This document shows, one piece after another, positions 7,826 to 19,971 of a stretch of 64,000 nt of DNA. Where the stretch lies: contig NW_006763296.1 of NCBI RefSeq assembly GCF_000218685.1, forward strand, positions 1 to 64,000. The letters are read 5' to 3'. Below the pieces are notes generated by a model. That model saw only the letters and a list, made by a program, of their open reading frames with translations, was not told the DNA's origin and made no database searches. The position numbers and the translations under genes were made by a program. The stretch comes from Serpula lacrymans var. lacrymans S7.9. Taxonomy: Eukaryota > Basidiomycota > Agaricomycetes > Boletales > Serpulaceae. Within the stretch, counting starts at the first letter, position 1. Each line of letters opens with the position of its first letter.

Positions 7826-8704
7826 TTAAGACGTATCGGCACGTCGTGGTTCAACGCGCACTGAACGCATGTTTGGATAGGTCAATATGAGATGTCGCCC
7901 GTCCATGGATGCCCGGACTTCTTCGAACTATGAAATATCATTAAATTTTCAATACAGCACATTCATCGAGGAGTGAAGCCTCAAACTTACTTTGGTACCT
8001 TCGGGGAGAGGAATCGTACGAGTAAACTTCTTCTCCTCTCGTTCCCTTACTATCCGCTCCCCCTCATCTTTTTCCGTCACTTTCACTGTTTCCCAATTGA
8101 CAACTAAATTATTTTCACGGAAACTAACGTGTACCTGCGGCTTCTTGATCCCAGGTAAATCAAATGTAGCAGTGACCTAGAAATGTTCGACGCCATGAAT
8201 GGAAACGAAACTTGAGATTGAAGAATAATACTTACTGTGCGGCCGTCTTTGGCTTCACGGAAAGTCACGCTACAAGGTTACAGGAAAGCCAACAACATAA
8301 ATGAAGAAGTGGAGTAATTAAATCAGGCTAACATACTCGGACTTCCGCCTCTTCAGCTTTGGAGCTGGTTTATGAGGTACAGACGCAGGTGGCGGAGAAG
8401 CAGCTGGGGGCGTTTCCAGTGACTTCACCTTGGGAGGAGACTTGGCCATCTCCCGCTCTTTCCTCTGCCGAATGGTTTCCCATAGTTGATTGAGTGCTTG
8501 GTATTCCCTGTCTAAAGGAGAAGGACCAATAGTGGTGCCCGACGAGCTTTGTGGATAATGGCGTCGTGGTTCTGGAGCTGCATGTCTGTCAAAAGCAAGT
8601 TCCGACTGGGACTGGGAAGGTGTGGCAGGTGATGCAAAGGCCTTATCGAAAAGCACATCAAATCCATCCCAGCAACTGAAGGAGTCCCTCGTCGTTGGTG
8701 GCAT
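7826..8704 (-). CDS. HSP20-like (alpha-crystallin domain) small heat-shock protein
   Basis: The start is taken at 8704 (MPPTTRDSF). The N-terminal exon is a low-complexity region rich in Ser, Pro and Gln, ending in basic PKLKRRKS. The next exons encode an alpha-crystallin-type beta-sandwich: VTFREAKDGRTVTATFDLPG, then VHVSFRENNLVVNWE, IVREREEKKFTRTIPLPEGT and ASMDGRHLILTYP, ending RRADTS at 7826. The FDLPG, IPLPEG and DGRHLILTYP strands match Hsp20 proteins, which bind unfolding proteins without ATP. The first intron is best placed with donor GTATGT, giving S-D-V across the junction. The long disordered N-terminus is unusual for a small Hsp. The family is fairly clear, the subfamily is not. 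Confidence 0.75.
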
Positions 8705-9374
8705 CGTCGAAGGGTGAATAAACCCAAGAGTTATCGACAGAGCAGAAAATCCAGAAAGGTACACACGATACTTGATGACAGCTGTTGGATTTGGACTTAA
8801 TGTCTGGACATGAAGATTATAATCAGAAGGGTACAGCGGCTAACTTGCTTGCATACACGAGGCTGATGAAAGGCAACGCCATCGGCGTGACCGCAAGCAG
8901 GCCCGCAGCCAGGCTGCAGTGTTTGGTATGGATATCGGCAAAGACTCCGAGGCATAAAAGGGGATGCAATCATAAGGGGAAGCGTTTGTCCTGGAGATAC
9001 GACGTTAAAGTCGAGGCGTTCCCAATGGCACAGCACCGACAAAATTTAAACTAACAACAACTAGCAAACAGCCCATATCCCGGGGCGATCAGGTAACGAC
9101 TTCTATTCAGTTCCATGAATAAGAGTATTCGAAGCTTGAGCTTGAAGGGCTAACACTAGCACGATAATCAGCGCTCAGCATGACAGGGACATTGCGTAGA
9201 AACGGAACCAAGGAATATTAATAGCCTTCACACACACTCAGGTTCGCGAGCCTATCATTGTCATTCAGACCAGGACTTGGAGCAAATCATGGGATACGTG
9301 ATACAGCAAAAACTATCAGTACAATACTAGTGAATTAATGGGAATATGGTACCCATGAAGTATAATATACTCGA
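8705..9374. other. Intergenic, no gene seen
   Basis: This stretch lies between the HSP20-like gene's start and the helicase gene's end. The frames at 8785-9054 on both strands are mutual shadows without a family match. Confidence 0.4.
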
Positions 9375-12300
9375 TCATGAAGTAGGAGCTTTGAATTTCT
9401 TGTTCGAGTAGCCTGTTACTACCCGTCCCATTCCTAATCTGCGTTTCGTCCCACCCAAAGGAAGGTTTGGGGAGTTAGTTGCCAGCGATGTAGCCGAACT
9501 TTCTGGTTGAGACTGAAAAGAATTATCTACTAGCAGAGCAGACCCTTGCATAGTGTTCAGTTGTGAAACTGAAGGAATGGTTGACAAGTTCAAGGTGCTT
9601 TGATACGATGACAGGGGCACGGTAGACCGATCACTTGCGGGTGCAGAGGTACGCGTCGACACCACTCTGACGTTTTCGTTGGTCAGGGGGCTTAAGGCCT
9701 TGGTGGAAGGGGGTTTGTCGGACATACCAGCGAGATAGGCTCTGGGATCTATACAGAACTTCTAGCTTTTACAGAAACATAAATCACGAGTGCTTACTGT
9801 GAAAACCATTGATGGAAGGCAAAATAGGTCCGGCCACTGCTTTATTACTGGACCAAGGATACAGGGGGGATCGGGAAGGTTGTTCTGGATGGCTTGGTTC
9901 ATCTGGTAAGCGATAACTTGTAGTTTGATTACTAGCAATATTAAGAGAAAAAGTTAGCTATTGGCTTGGCGCATCGTACACGATTATGAGCGCACAACAT
10001 AGTCATTCTTCGTCTGACATCAATTTCATTTGGTAATAGACAGGCTCTGCCCATGATTTCGGCAAACAGCTCCCGTTCATCAGAAGAAACCTCGGGGGGC
10101 TGGTTTGTGAATAGTAGCTGGTTATGTAAATTGAACGTCAGCAGCTTGACCTGTACGATATATGTACGACTTGCTTACTTGGTTTTCATCACGGACCACC
10201 GAGACAAATTCAGACAAATCTTTAGTCTTGGATTCACCTGCTACTTTCCGTTTACTGGAGTACGATAAGTATAAGAGATTTTGAGCACGAGTGAAAGCTA
10301 CATAGAGAAGTCGCCTTGGCAGGGTTTATTAATGAAGTGGTCCCGTGATTCAAGCAACATCCCTCACCGTTCTTCTTCTACATCATCAGTACGATAGAAA
10401 GGGAATGTGCCTTGCTCCACTACGATCATAAGGCTTGATCAAATGCTACCACTTAGCAATAGATTTCACGCACCCGCGGGAATCATAACGACAGGCCATT
10501 CCAATCCCTTTGCAGCATGGCAAGTTGAGATCGTCACTTTCTATGTATATCGAATGTGTGAGCAGTGAAAGGCAGCCTACGGGGGTCACCTACTTCATTG
10601 TCGCCCTCATCCGAGTTTACATCATCCGATGACAACATGGAAGCTTGTAGGAATATTCGCAGGGGTGTATCACTATGGAGAGCAAATGAAATTAGCAAAA
10701 CACCGACGAAAGGATAGAAGCCGTCACGTTTGATTTGGTCTTTCTGAAGGTTCTTCATGTAACTCCTTCATAATTATATTTCTGTCTGCACTGGCTTCAC
10801 TAGCGAAAGTGATCAATTCTTGCACATTTTCCCAACGAGTATCCCAGTCAGGCTGGGTCCTTTTCAGGTGGTTTTCATAGTTAATCAAAATCAATAGAGT
10901 ACCAATGAGATCAGAAGGTGATTTCCCCTATACACAGTTATAAATTTTGGTTGACTATTATTGGGGCAGAAAAGTCAAGAGGACACACCTGAGCGGCAAG
11001 TTTTCCAAGATTACGGATTGCGGTAACAAAAGGAGCAGCTTTGCGTTTCACGGCTAACTTAAGATCAGGAATCTTGGAGTCGCATATCTTCTCGAGCACT
11101 GCCAACGGCGACATCTTCAGTTTTCCCGCTTTTGCGATGATTTCAGCTAGGGCCTATGTCATGCATGTTGAGAGACACATAAAATAACAGGTTACAAGCA
11201 ATAGTCACTTTTTCCCCAATTCCTCGTGAAGGGATATTCACTGCACGAGAAAATGCAGGTTCATATTGAGGGTTGTCGACGAGCTGTAAATAAGCCAGTA
11301 GATCTTTGATCTATGAAAACACTTTGCTTTTCAGGCTACATTGTCTTCCTGTGGTGGAGCATCACAAACCTCAGATCGTTCGAAAAATTTGTGACCACCT
11401 AAAATCCGACATGGTATGCGTTCTTTCTGCAGGGCGTTTTCAATAGTGCGTGAGATGGCATTGAATCGAACTGAAGACGGACCAAGCTTTCAGTCTCAAC
11501 ATTGGATAGTAACGGAATGCGACTAACGAAGTACCGCAAAATCACCGTAGTGAAGCATACCGCCCGCTAAAGCAACTATCCTCTTGATTTCGACCGCCAA
11601 AAATGCCGCTTCTTCATGTTCCGACACAAAGGATCGTAGCATTGGACGGGGTCCTAACTGGTAAGAGGTATGGAGCTTCTTTGGGATGCGCAGCTTATCT
11701 ATTTAGATACCAAAAATTATCAATCGCATCGGATAGAAAACTGCAAGACATGCCTTGAGAGATTATAGCAACGCTGGCGGCAAGGATAGATCCCGTTGAA
11801 CGATAATTTTGTTCCAGGAAAATCTGCACTGTTTTTAAAAAGTCTACAAGACAACAATGTAGACAGTAATCATGTTAAATCAGGAAATACCAACCTTTCT
11901 GCATTTTAAAGAGATTTTCGACTTCGGCAGAACGCCACCCATAGACTGCGAATAACAATGAGGTGGATATCAGACATTTATGAGATGAGGCTGACTAGAC
12001 TGATCAGGGTCCCCTACTACAGTAATGCAACCGCTAGCGGCAGCGAGGAAACGCATGAGCTCGTACTGCATAATATTCGTATCTTGGCTGAAAGCATATA
12101 AGACACATGCATAACCGAAATTTATGACATCTACTTACAATTCGTCCACGAGAACATGTCTGCACCATTGCGCTGAATCACGATATCCTGAGAAAAGTTT
12201 CACTCCATACACGAGCAAGTCGTCAAAGTCCAAGCTGTTGTTTAGCCTGAGCATGCGTTCGTATTGTTCATAGATTAGAGCGACGACACTATGAATACCA

Positions 12301-12960
12301 TCCCCCTGGGTAGTTTTCCCTGATTTTGATTTCGTGTCACCCACTTTTTGAACATTTGACTGAGAAAATTTGTCTGCGTCTTGACCTTTTGCCTTCGCCC
12401 GAGAAATCAAAGAAAGGACTGTGCCTTCCTTTAGCATCAGATCGTTGGCGGACAGAAACTCCTTGTGTAGTTTCAGCTGATCTGATATCATCTTTTTGCT
12501 GTTTTGGCGGTCAATATAGAAACAGAGCCAATACATACGACAGTCACCTCTCTTCTGAACCACATATAGTGAAGTTACTCTCTAAGCCAATGCGGTTAGC
12601 ATATTTCCGCAGGAAAACGACACATATAGCATGAAAGGTGCCCATTTTCACCTCCGCTGCCCTTGCCTTTCCTATCAACTTTGCAAGGCGCTCTTTCATT
12701 TCGTTAGCCGCCTTGTTAGTGAATGTGACGGCACATATTGAGTATGGGGGTATGCCATGATGTAGTATAAGATATGCTATCCGCGTTGTCAGTACTTTGG
12801 TTTTTCCGCTCCCTGGTCCCGCAAGAATCTGAAGTGGGATATCTGGAGGGTGTTGCACACCTACAAATGTCTGAGCCCTGACTCAGAATTAGCCCGAGCA
12901 GAAGGACAACTTACATCGAAGCTGCTCAGAATTGAGGGTTTGTAGCTGTAACCTATCCAT
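9375..12960 (-). CDS. UvrD/Rep-type 3'-5' DNA helicase of the Srs2 family
   Basis: The first exon starts at 12960 ([15 protein letters not shown], the usual Srs2/UvrD Q-motif opening). Next come Walker [10 protein letters not shown], motif Ia [13 protein letters not shown], a GTFHAICV segment, [10 protein letters not shown], and motif II VDEFQDTN, split by an intron at about 12138-12090. VGDPDQSIYGWR (motif III) follows. The last exon (9375-9725) is a Ser/Thr-rich tail ending [19 protein letters not shown], typical of fungal Srs2. In yeast, Srs2 strips Rad51 from DNA and restrains recombination. The gene is split by many short introns, so mid-protein exon borders were not all resolved. Family confident; orthology to SRS2 likely but not proven. 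Confidence 0.85.
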
Positions 12961-13261
12961 TGATGATGGATTGAATGTAAAACATACAAGTCACGTTCAT
13001 AGACGTGATGACGAGATGTGGTGAGTACTGAGCTGGTGAAAGCAACTTGACTTTTTTTATGACGCGTGAACCCGACGCGACTGTGGCAAGGCACGTGATG
13101 TAATGTTCTGTCATAACCACCGAAAACAGATAGCCGCGTCCTAACTTCATTTGAGTAACGAATATGTAGATTAAAAAGGCATAAATGTACATGTACTTGT
13201 CATATCTCATGATGCTGGAGCACTGTAACATGGTAGAGGATATCGAATTCGAAGGCTACTA
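12961..13261. other. Spacer between the helicase start and the transporter end
   Basis: Short AT-rich region on the 5' side of the helicase gene. Minus-strand frames here (for example 12953-13231) have no recognisable content. It probably contains the helicase promoter. Confidence 0.4.
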
Positions 13262-16245
13262 TTACATTTGCTTTGTCTCCTCTTCGTAGCGTTCTTCGCT
13301 AGCTTTCTCCGGGTCACTGCTACCGTTTGAATATGCGTTCAAGCCGATCCGTTCGGCGATATCATTTTGTCGTTTCAGATCGGCTGCTCCCAGTCCTTCC
13401 GCATCACCGAATACTATGTCCATTTCTTCCAGACTGAGGCCTTTAGTCTCAGGGACCTGCGAAGAGATCAAAGACTGTTTTTATCTGCCAAGGAAATCGA
13501 CCTGTTATACTCACAAAAAACCATATGAACAGACCACCTAAGAAAGAAAATGTCTGAATTTCTTCCACGTTAGCAATATAAACCGATTCCAAGGAAAGCC
13601 AGTCTTACTCCAAAAAACACGAAAGTCCCGAAGCGGATATGCGCCAGCATTGTCGGAGTCACCTACGCAAAGGTTAATAAATGATGGAATATATCGGCGA
13701 AAAAAGAAGCCTTTTGGCTTACCTCTCCAACTGGAAAAATAACCATGCGAATGTAAATCCAGATAGAACCAATTTTCATCATTACTCACCGATAAAATTA
13801 TTCATCTACACAAGGAGCATTATTTTTTATCAGTACTTGTGGGGGAACTTTACAAGAGTAGCCTAAACAAACCCAATTTGATGAAGCAGCGATCGATACA
13901 CCCTTGCCACGGATGCTCAAAGGCCAGATCTCTGTGACGACAATCCAAGAGCAAGGTCCTAGTGAAATATGAGCTGTTTATAAACAAAGCGTCTCATGGT
14001 AGGAATCTCATACCCCAGCTATACCCGAATCCTAAAATCAGTCATCAGTAATATTCGCCTTCTCATAGGTGTGCCTTACCCATAGCGAAAACCCACACAA
14101 GAGCGCAGGCGGCCCATCCAGCAGCTGAATGTAGGTGAGCCAGATGGATTCAATAAGCAGAAACAAGATCTAATCACCGACATGTCTGCAATGGAATCAG
14201 GGCGGTGTTTAAGATATACGATTTGTGAACTCACTCGGTCCAATTATCCTCATATAACCCGGATAATACGGCAATGGTAATGTGACATCTGTTAACTCGT
14301 TGGAATCACAGCGACCAACAAGTGCACATTATCAAAACTCACGCAGCCATAAGGAAAGCTCCAGATATGAGAACAGGCTTCCGACCAATCTTGTCAACCC
14401 ATATGACCGCCGGTATAGTCGCGAGAAACATTCTGTGAGGTACGTCAATCTTGAAGATGGACAAGTACTTATTAGACACGCACGCTATACCGACCACTCC
14501 TGTGGCAAGCAGACTTGTAGTATTTCCTGTCAAACCCAGGGAAGAGAATATGCTGGGAGCGTAGTACAGGATGGCATTGACACCCGTCCATTGTTGAAAG
14601 AACATCGTACTATTGGAGGTAATGTGAGAAGACAATATATCAGCTTAAGCGTTGCATCAACCCACAGTGATCCGACAGCAACTCTATAAAACAACGCTAT
14701 GCGAATTAAGTGAGCAAACTGGGAAAACATTGTAAAACGATAAACTCGTACTGCGAGATCGAAGAAGGCTCAAGTAATCAAAAAATCCTAGTTTGAAGTC
14801 CGAAGAGAAACTACCATCCTGATACTGAGGGAACTTCTCAGCGTTTATCTCTTGCTCGAAAAGATACTGCGCTTTTATTTCTCTGTGTGCTCGGTGGGGT
14901 AAATATAGGTAATACTACCTAAAAATTTGACTCACAAAAATTCGATCTGCACGAGGTCAGATTCGATGGGAAACTTTCGCACTCTACTCAAAACTGCAAG
15001 AGCTTCGTCGTCTCGTCCTTGATTGACGAGCCATCTAATAAATGATATTTCAAGAACATTCATAATAACCGGACAGATCATATAACGGACCTCGGTGAAA
15101 AGGGCATGAACAGAATACCGATTCCCAGGATTAGTGCAGGAACAAGTTGAAGAGCGAGGGGAATTCTCCATGCAGCTTCGCTTTGAGTACTTCCAGTTCC
15201 GCCGATATAGTTGGTTCCGTAGTCAATCCAGAAGGAAATCATGATACCAAAGGTGATAGCCAATTGCTGGAGAGCCACAAGACTACCGCGGACCTCCGGG
15301 GGCGCAATTTCGGCACTGTGATCGAATGCAAATATAAGAAAAAATAAAAATTTGGTCTCCTACTTTAACTGACTTGTAAAGAGGAACGGCCATGCTGAGA
15401 GAACCAACACCAAGACCAGTGATAAATCGACCTTTTGACGAAACTCAGCAGGCAGAGCACAATCCAGGTTTATACCGCACTTACCACCGAGAATCGAGGA
15501 TGGCTGGAAAGCTGCTGTCTGTACAATGACACCTATGCAGAAGATACATACAGCTGAAAATGAAGTCAACACCAGAACATGCAATGATTGGAGTATGTCA
15601 CGTACCGAATAAAATAGTATATTTACGGGAGAGTTTGTCAGCCAGGTAGCCTGTGATCAACACGCCGACCCAAGCCCCAAGTTCAAGGATAGCAACAAGC
15701 CATCCTTTCGTTCCAGTGTTGTTGACAGCAGAGGCCATTCTGTTGTCGAAAGTATACATACTATAAAAACAGCTCATTAGAAACCGTCTCTCGTGGAGAT
15801 CTGATACACAAAGCCAAACTGACTTCAAGACTCCGGAAAAAACACCCTTGAATGAGATGAGAAGCGTGCAAGTCATCCAATAATTACCAGCTCACCTGAT
15901 TGTAACCTGCAAAATAGAAGATGTATGAAGACCGTCAATAAAGCTGATTGCGCTAACAAGAAAAATCCGACCATAAAGCCTATAAGCAGATCCAAGTGAG
16001 GATAGGAGTAATGTATGTGCAGCAAACAACTTACAGACCACCAAGAGACGCAAATACAGCCATGAAAAAAACTTTGCGATTATGAACAAGGCCAGCCTTA
16101 ACAGTATCGCGTGTACTCGATGAATATGGCGGCCAACCCTTTCAATCGAATTCGAAGACTCACCCATCCTGACTTACCAGCTAGGGCCTTGCGACGGCTT
16201 GCTGCGTAAGGGCTGATAGCTTCTGTTACTGCACCTCCAGCCATG
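13262..16245 (-). CDS. MFS sugar (hexose-type) transporter
   Basis: The start is placed at the ATG at 16243-16245 ([20 protein letters not shown]). Exons encode membrane segments with sugar-porter signatures: [23 protein letters not shown] (TM2 plus the loop 2-3 G-x-x-x-D motif), [19 protein letters not shown] followed by the PxSPR-type motif (read MPFSPRS), the cytosolic loop [30 protein letters not shown], and the C-terminal [17 protein letters not shown]. These are diagnostic for family 2.A.1.1 proton-coupled monosaccharide uptake at the plasma membrane. There are at least eight introns. The substrate cannot be told from sequence. The C-terminal tail is acidic and ends EEETKQM at 13262. 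Confidence 0.88.
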
Positions 16246-16670
16246 ATACTTGGGGTAATGACTTCTACTCAAGAATCTGCGGGGCCCACGCTATATAAGA
16301 AGGTGCGGCTCCCCAGTCTAGGAGGACGCCGGATGATCACGGCATCAGACATGTCATGGGTTCAGTGCGTGATGCTGTACTTGCATTTTCAGTATCTATC
16401 AAGGCGGGGAACTGTGGGGTACCATGATGCGGAAGCATATCGACGAAGGATAAACTGATGAACCGTCCCAGGAATGCTTACACCCTTTCCTTATTCAAGC
16501 AAGAGTTTTAATCGGCAGTTACGCGATGTTCCTGTAAACAGCCTTTGGAGAATTCGCGGCACATCACCACGGGGAACCGGTCCGGATACTTTGGGAGAAG
16601 GTCCGGCAGCTCCCGTCCACTTCGCCGAAATGAAAGGCACAGGTACCTAATTAACGGTCATTAAAATCCC
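16246..16670. other. Promoter region of the sugar transporter and 5' flank of tRNA-Lys
   Basis: There is no gene-like frame beyond 16243-16458, which overlaps the transporter start. GC-rich short motifs such as GCGGGGAACTGTGGGG (16402-16417) may be regulatory, but I cannot assign them. Confidence 0.35.
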
Positions 16671-16761
16671 GCCCGCCTAGCTCAATCGGATAGAGCGTCA
16701 GACTCTTACAACAGAGTTATGCGGGATCTGAAGGCTGCGAGTTCGACCCTCGCGGTGGGCT
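16671..16761 (+). tRNA. tRNA-Lys(CUU) with a 17-nt intron
   Basis: The acceptor stem GCCCGCC (16671-16677) pairs with GGTGGGC (16754-16760), with discriminator T at 16761. The D arm is TAGCTCAATCGGATAGAGC. Anticodon stem TCAGA (16698-16702) pairs with TCTGA (16727-16731). The loop reads CT-CTT-A with anticodon CTT at 16705-16707; the intron is 16709-16725 (after position 37), then A38. The T arm is GCGAG-TTCGACC-CTCGC. A T6 run at 16766-16771 serves as the Pol III terminator. It decodes AAG. Confidence 0.93.
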
Positions 16762-16831
16762 AATGTTTTTTATCTGCATTGATACAGTCGCAAGTATGAT
16801 AGCTTCTATGTTAATATATCTCAATACCCGT

Positions 16832-19386
16832 CTATAGAGCGAACACTCCTCGTCCGTCGCCATCATCTCCATCATCGTGACGTTGCTCTTCTAACAGTGC
16901 CTCGTTGGCATCCAACTCTGATTCCTCCTCCAACTGGAAATTCGAGCTTTCTTTGGGTACTTTGACAAATATGAGCAGGACAAATCCAATTCCTACGATG
17001 ATGGTGGAGACGACGAATATAGCGCGTGGAAAGATAGCGACTGTTTTGAGATACGTAAACCCATAGAATGCAGGGCCTATGATTTGTGACCTTGCATAGA
17101 GCATAATATGTATCATCAGTCCAGACTAGCCGTGATGAACGGACAAATTGAACAACTCACCCCAGCGCCCTCACCAGGCTTAGCACGCCAAGCAATTTAC
17201 CTGACTCTTCTCTGCCGCTAGTACGATTTGCATGCAGTTCAAGCGCGATGCTCTGCACGGCCGGTAAGAACCCAGATGATAAGGCACCAAGTACAGTGAA
17301 CGTATTAAACGCCCATGGTGTGCCGTCGAGTGCTATGATTAGATAAGCAAAGACAAGGACAAAAAGTGAGATGCGGGAGAGAGCGAGGTCAAAAGACGCT
17401 GCGCTACGCAAATTGTGGGGCTTAGCCAATAAAGTAGGTGTGAGTGAAGACGAGTTGATCGTTTGAGCATCAATAGACGGGGAAGATGGTTTGGGCTTGA
17501 GAAGTTTGATAATAGCTATAATAGACAAGGAGCGGAAATAAAGTCTACAAGGACCCCGAAAATATATGACTCGGGCCCATACCTGGCAGCAGCACAACCA
17601 AATGTAAGGCTCGCACTCCCCCCCAAAGCGATACATTAACATTGATCTGAATATTATAATTAGTTAGCCATAAAGATATTTGGATTCATGAGAACTCCAC
17701 AAACGCACCGCTTCAGATGACCAGCCAAAGGCAGCAGCAGCAAATTGATACTGGTACAGGTAAGATTCCTGTTGATTTAAAGCACAGTTAACGGTCAATG
17801 ACAGCCATCCATTTAGTGTCGCAACATGTACTTACGTCGACTAGGATCATCAGTCCATAACTTCCGGCCACTAAGCACAGACTCCAGTCATTACTCCACT
17901 TCTTTATCGAGTTTACTTCCGACACGGCTGGCATCAAAACACTAAACGGATTTTGGTGCTTGATTTTTCTCAAACATGTCAAAAATCTAACAAGAAGCAC
18001 GTTCAGCTTTCCTGATCTTTGCTGGTCCCTCGACGCCACCCGCTGCCGCTCAGCATGCTGCAGGCGAGCAGCTGCCATTTGTGAATAAGAAAGGGACTCG
18101 GGTGCAAGGCCAAGCATGAGCATCTGAACAACGTGAATAAGAGCGATCAAATAATATACTGATAACGGCCGTTGTGTGAATCGAAGGAGAAACGCTCCGA
18201 TTATAGGTCCGACTGCCCCCCCAGCGGACGCAAGGCCCAAAGACAGAGCGAATACACGAGATCTATAACTTATATATCAGCAAACCGCAGAAGTCATATA
18301 CAAATTTATTCACCGCGAATTGCGATCAACGCAGTCAGACAGGTATGCCTGTATTGAAGCATCTGCAAAAGCCACGCCTTCAGGGGCACAAGCGTTCATG
18401 AAGCATACATCTAGAAGCCTGTAGATTGTGTAGGCTTACCTCCAACACAGCCATCAATTAGTGGTCCGATTATTAAAAACCAATACCCGCCAGGGAGACG
18501 GTCAGCAAACAGATTGACGATGAGGAAGTTGATGTCTAAAGCGACTAGACCAGTGACGGCCAGACACATAAGGCGTGTACGACCATAGCGATCGGATAAC
18601 TGTCTAACAGCTATTAGCAGATGAGGGTAGCATGCGCATCAAGCAGCAGTACAATATTAATATTGACGTACAGAACCCCACCAAGCAGAAGTAAGACAAC
18701 TGAGTACCCCCATTGAGGTACTCATTGCTACCAATTAAAATTAAGTCATGGCTTATCACAAGTCTGGGATAGCTATGAACCTACCAGCCAACAATTGTGC
18801 GACAGCAGCTTGCACGTCTGGATCTGATGCACATCGCTGCTGTATTGTGCTATTACCTTCTTCCACTACCGTGCCATTGGGGGGCGATATTTCCCTCCAG
18901 GATACGAACTCGCTGGAATAGGCTCCGGCTACCGGTACCTCAGAACGAACAGATCCACGAGACACGACAGAACCTAAGAAAAACTCCGGCTTGTGCCTAT
19001 GGCAGGCAAGATTTGTGTATATTTCAATTGAAGGGCCTATCGCTATTGACGAGCAAATGAAAAAGAGAGGAACATGGATAAGAACCCTAGTCCTCATAGG
19101 TAAGTTATAAGGAAACACCATGAGGAAACACGAACCAGATTGGGGACGGCCTTTTCCACCATCGTCTTTTCTTCCAGCTCAACACCTTCAATCTATGCTC
19201 TGCTTCCTCGTCAAATTCCTGAGAAGACGGAGAGTACGTATTGAATGCTTCGTCCGCGTTGCATCGAGAGCGCTCTAACTCTAGCAGTTCTATGTCCTCT
19301 TCATCAGAATTGTCTGATGCTTCTCGTGGATTTTGATAATTTGAGGCATGTGAAGTTTCGCGCAAGGTACTGTGAGGATAAGCCAT
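16832..19386 (-). CDS. MFS transporter, multidrug/general-substrate type
   Basis: The start is at 19386; the first exon encodes an acidic, Ser-rich cytosolic N-terminus (DNSDEEDIELLELERSRC) ending in basic KKRRWWKRPSPIW just before TM1. Later exons hold hydrophobic segments: IHVPLFFICSSIAIGPSIEIYTNLAC, an MGLASAGGAVGPIIGAFLL stretch (TM5 motif C-like, GPIIGAFL), PLSVYYLIALIH, a long central loop, GTPWAFNTFTVLGALSSGFLPA, and VSTIIVGIGFVLLIFV. The tail is rich in Glu and Asp and ends GDGRGVFAL. The motif C-like glycine pattern suggests a proton-driven exporter of the DHA1 type. The substrate is unknown. It is unrelated in detail to the sugar transporter on the other side of the tRNA. Confidence 0.8.
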
Positions 19387-19971
19387 TGACCAGAACTGCT
19401 GTTGTTGCTGGCCCTATAGCTAGCGATACGGTGAACACGGTGACTGCCAGACCCTCTTCCCAATCCGAACTTTGTCGCAACCTGCGTTGATATTATGGCA
19501 TGTTGACGCCGCCGTTTACCAAGTGCTCACCTGCATGTCAACCTCGATGTCAACAAATGAGAGATGGGACACACTCACTGGCACTATGACCTGTCCTAAC
19601 ACAAACTTAAAGCCAAGCCAGTATTACTAGTCACCGTCAAAATGGAGCTTTATTCATCTCGGGATATTTCAAACAATCTTCTAGCTAAAAAAACATCATT
19701 GTCGGACAATCACAAATATGTATCGTCAAGAAAAACATCCAATGTATGAGGAACAAGCGGCACCCTCCAAGTTCAATCCCCTTCCTATATTCGCCCTATG
19801 TATCAGGTAGTATTGTATTATCACTGGATCTCCAAATCGGATATGAGTCAATCCGACGTCACCTGATCAGCAGATATAGATATCAAGATGACTCCGAGTC
19901 TCAGTGCGGCTTGACTATAACTTGCACTAGTCACTGCAAGATTTTGTTTGCTCTGAAAAGTCTTATTAATC
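19387..19971. other. Divergent promoter region between the MFS transporter and AspRS
   Basis: Frames here (19746-19988 and others) lack family signals. The stretch likely contains both promoters; no clear TATA box was identified. Confidence 0.4.
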
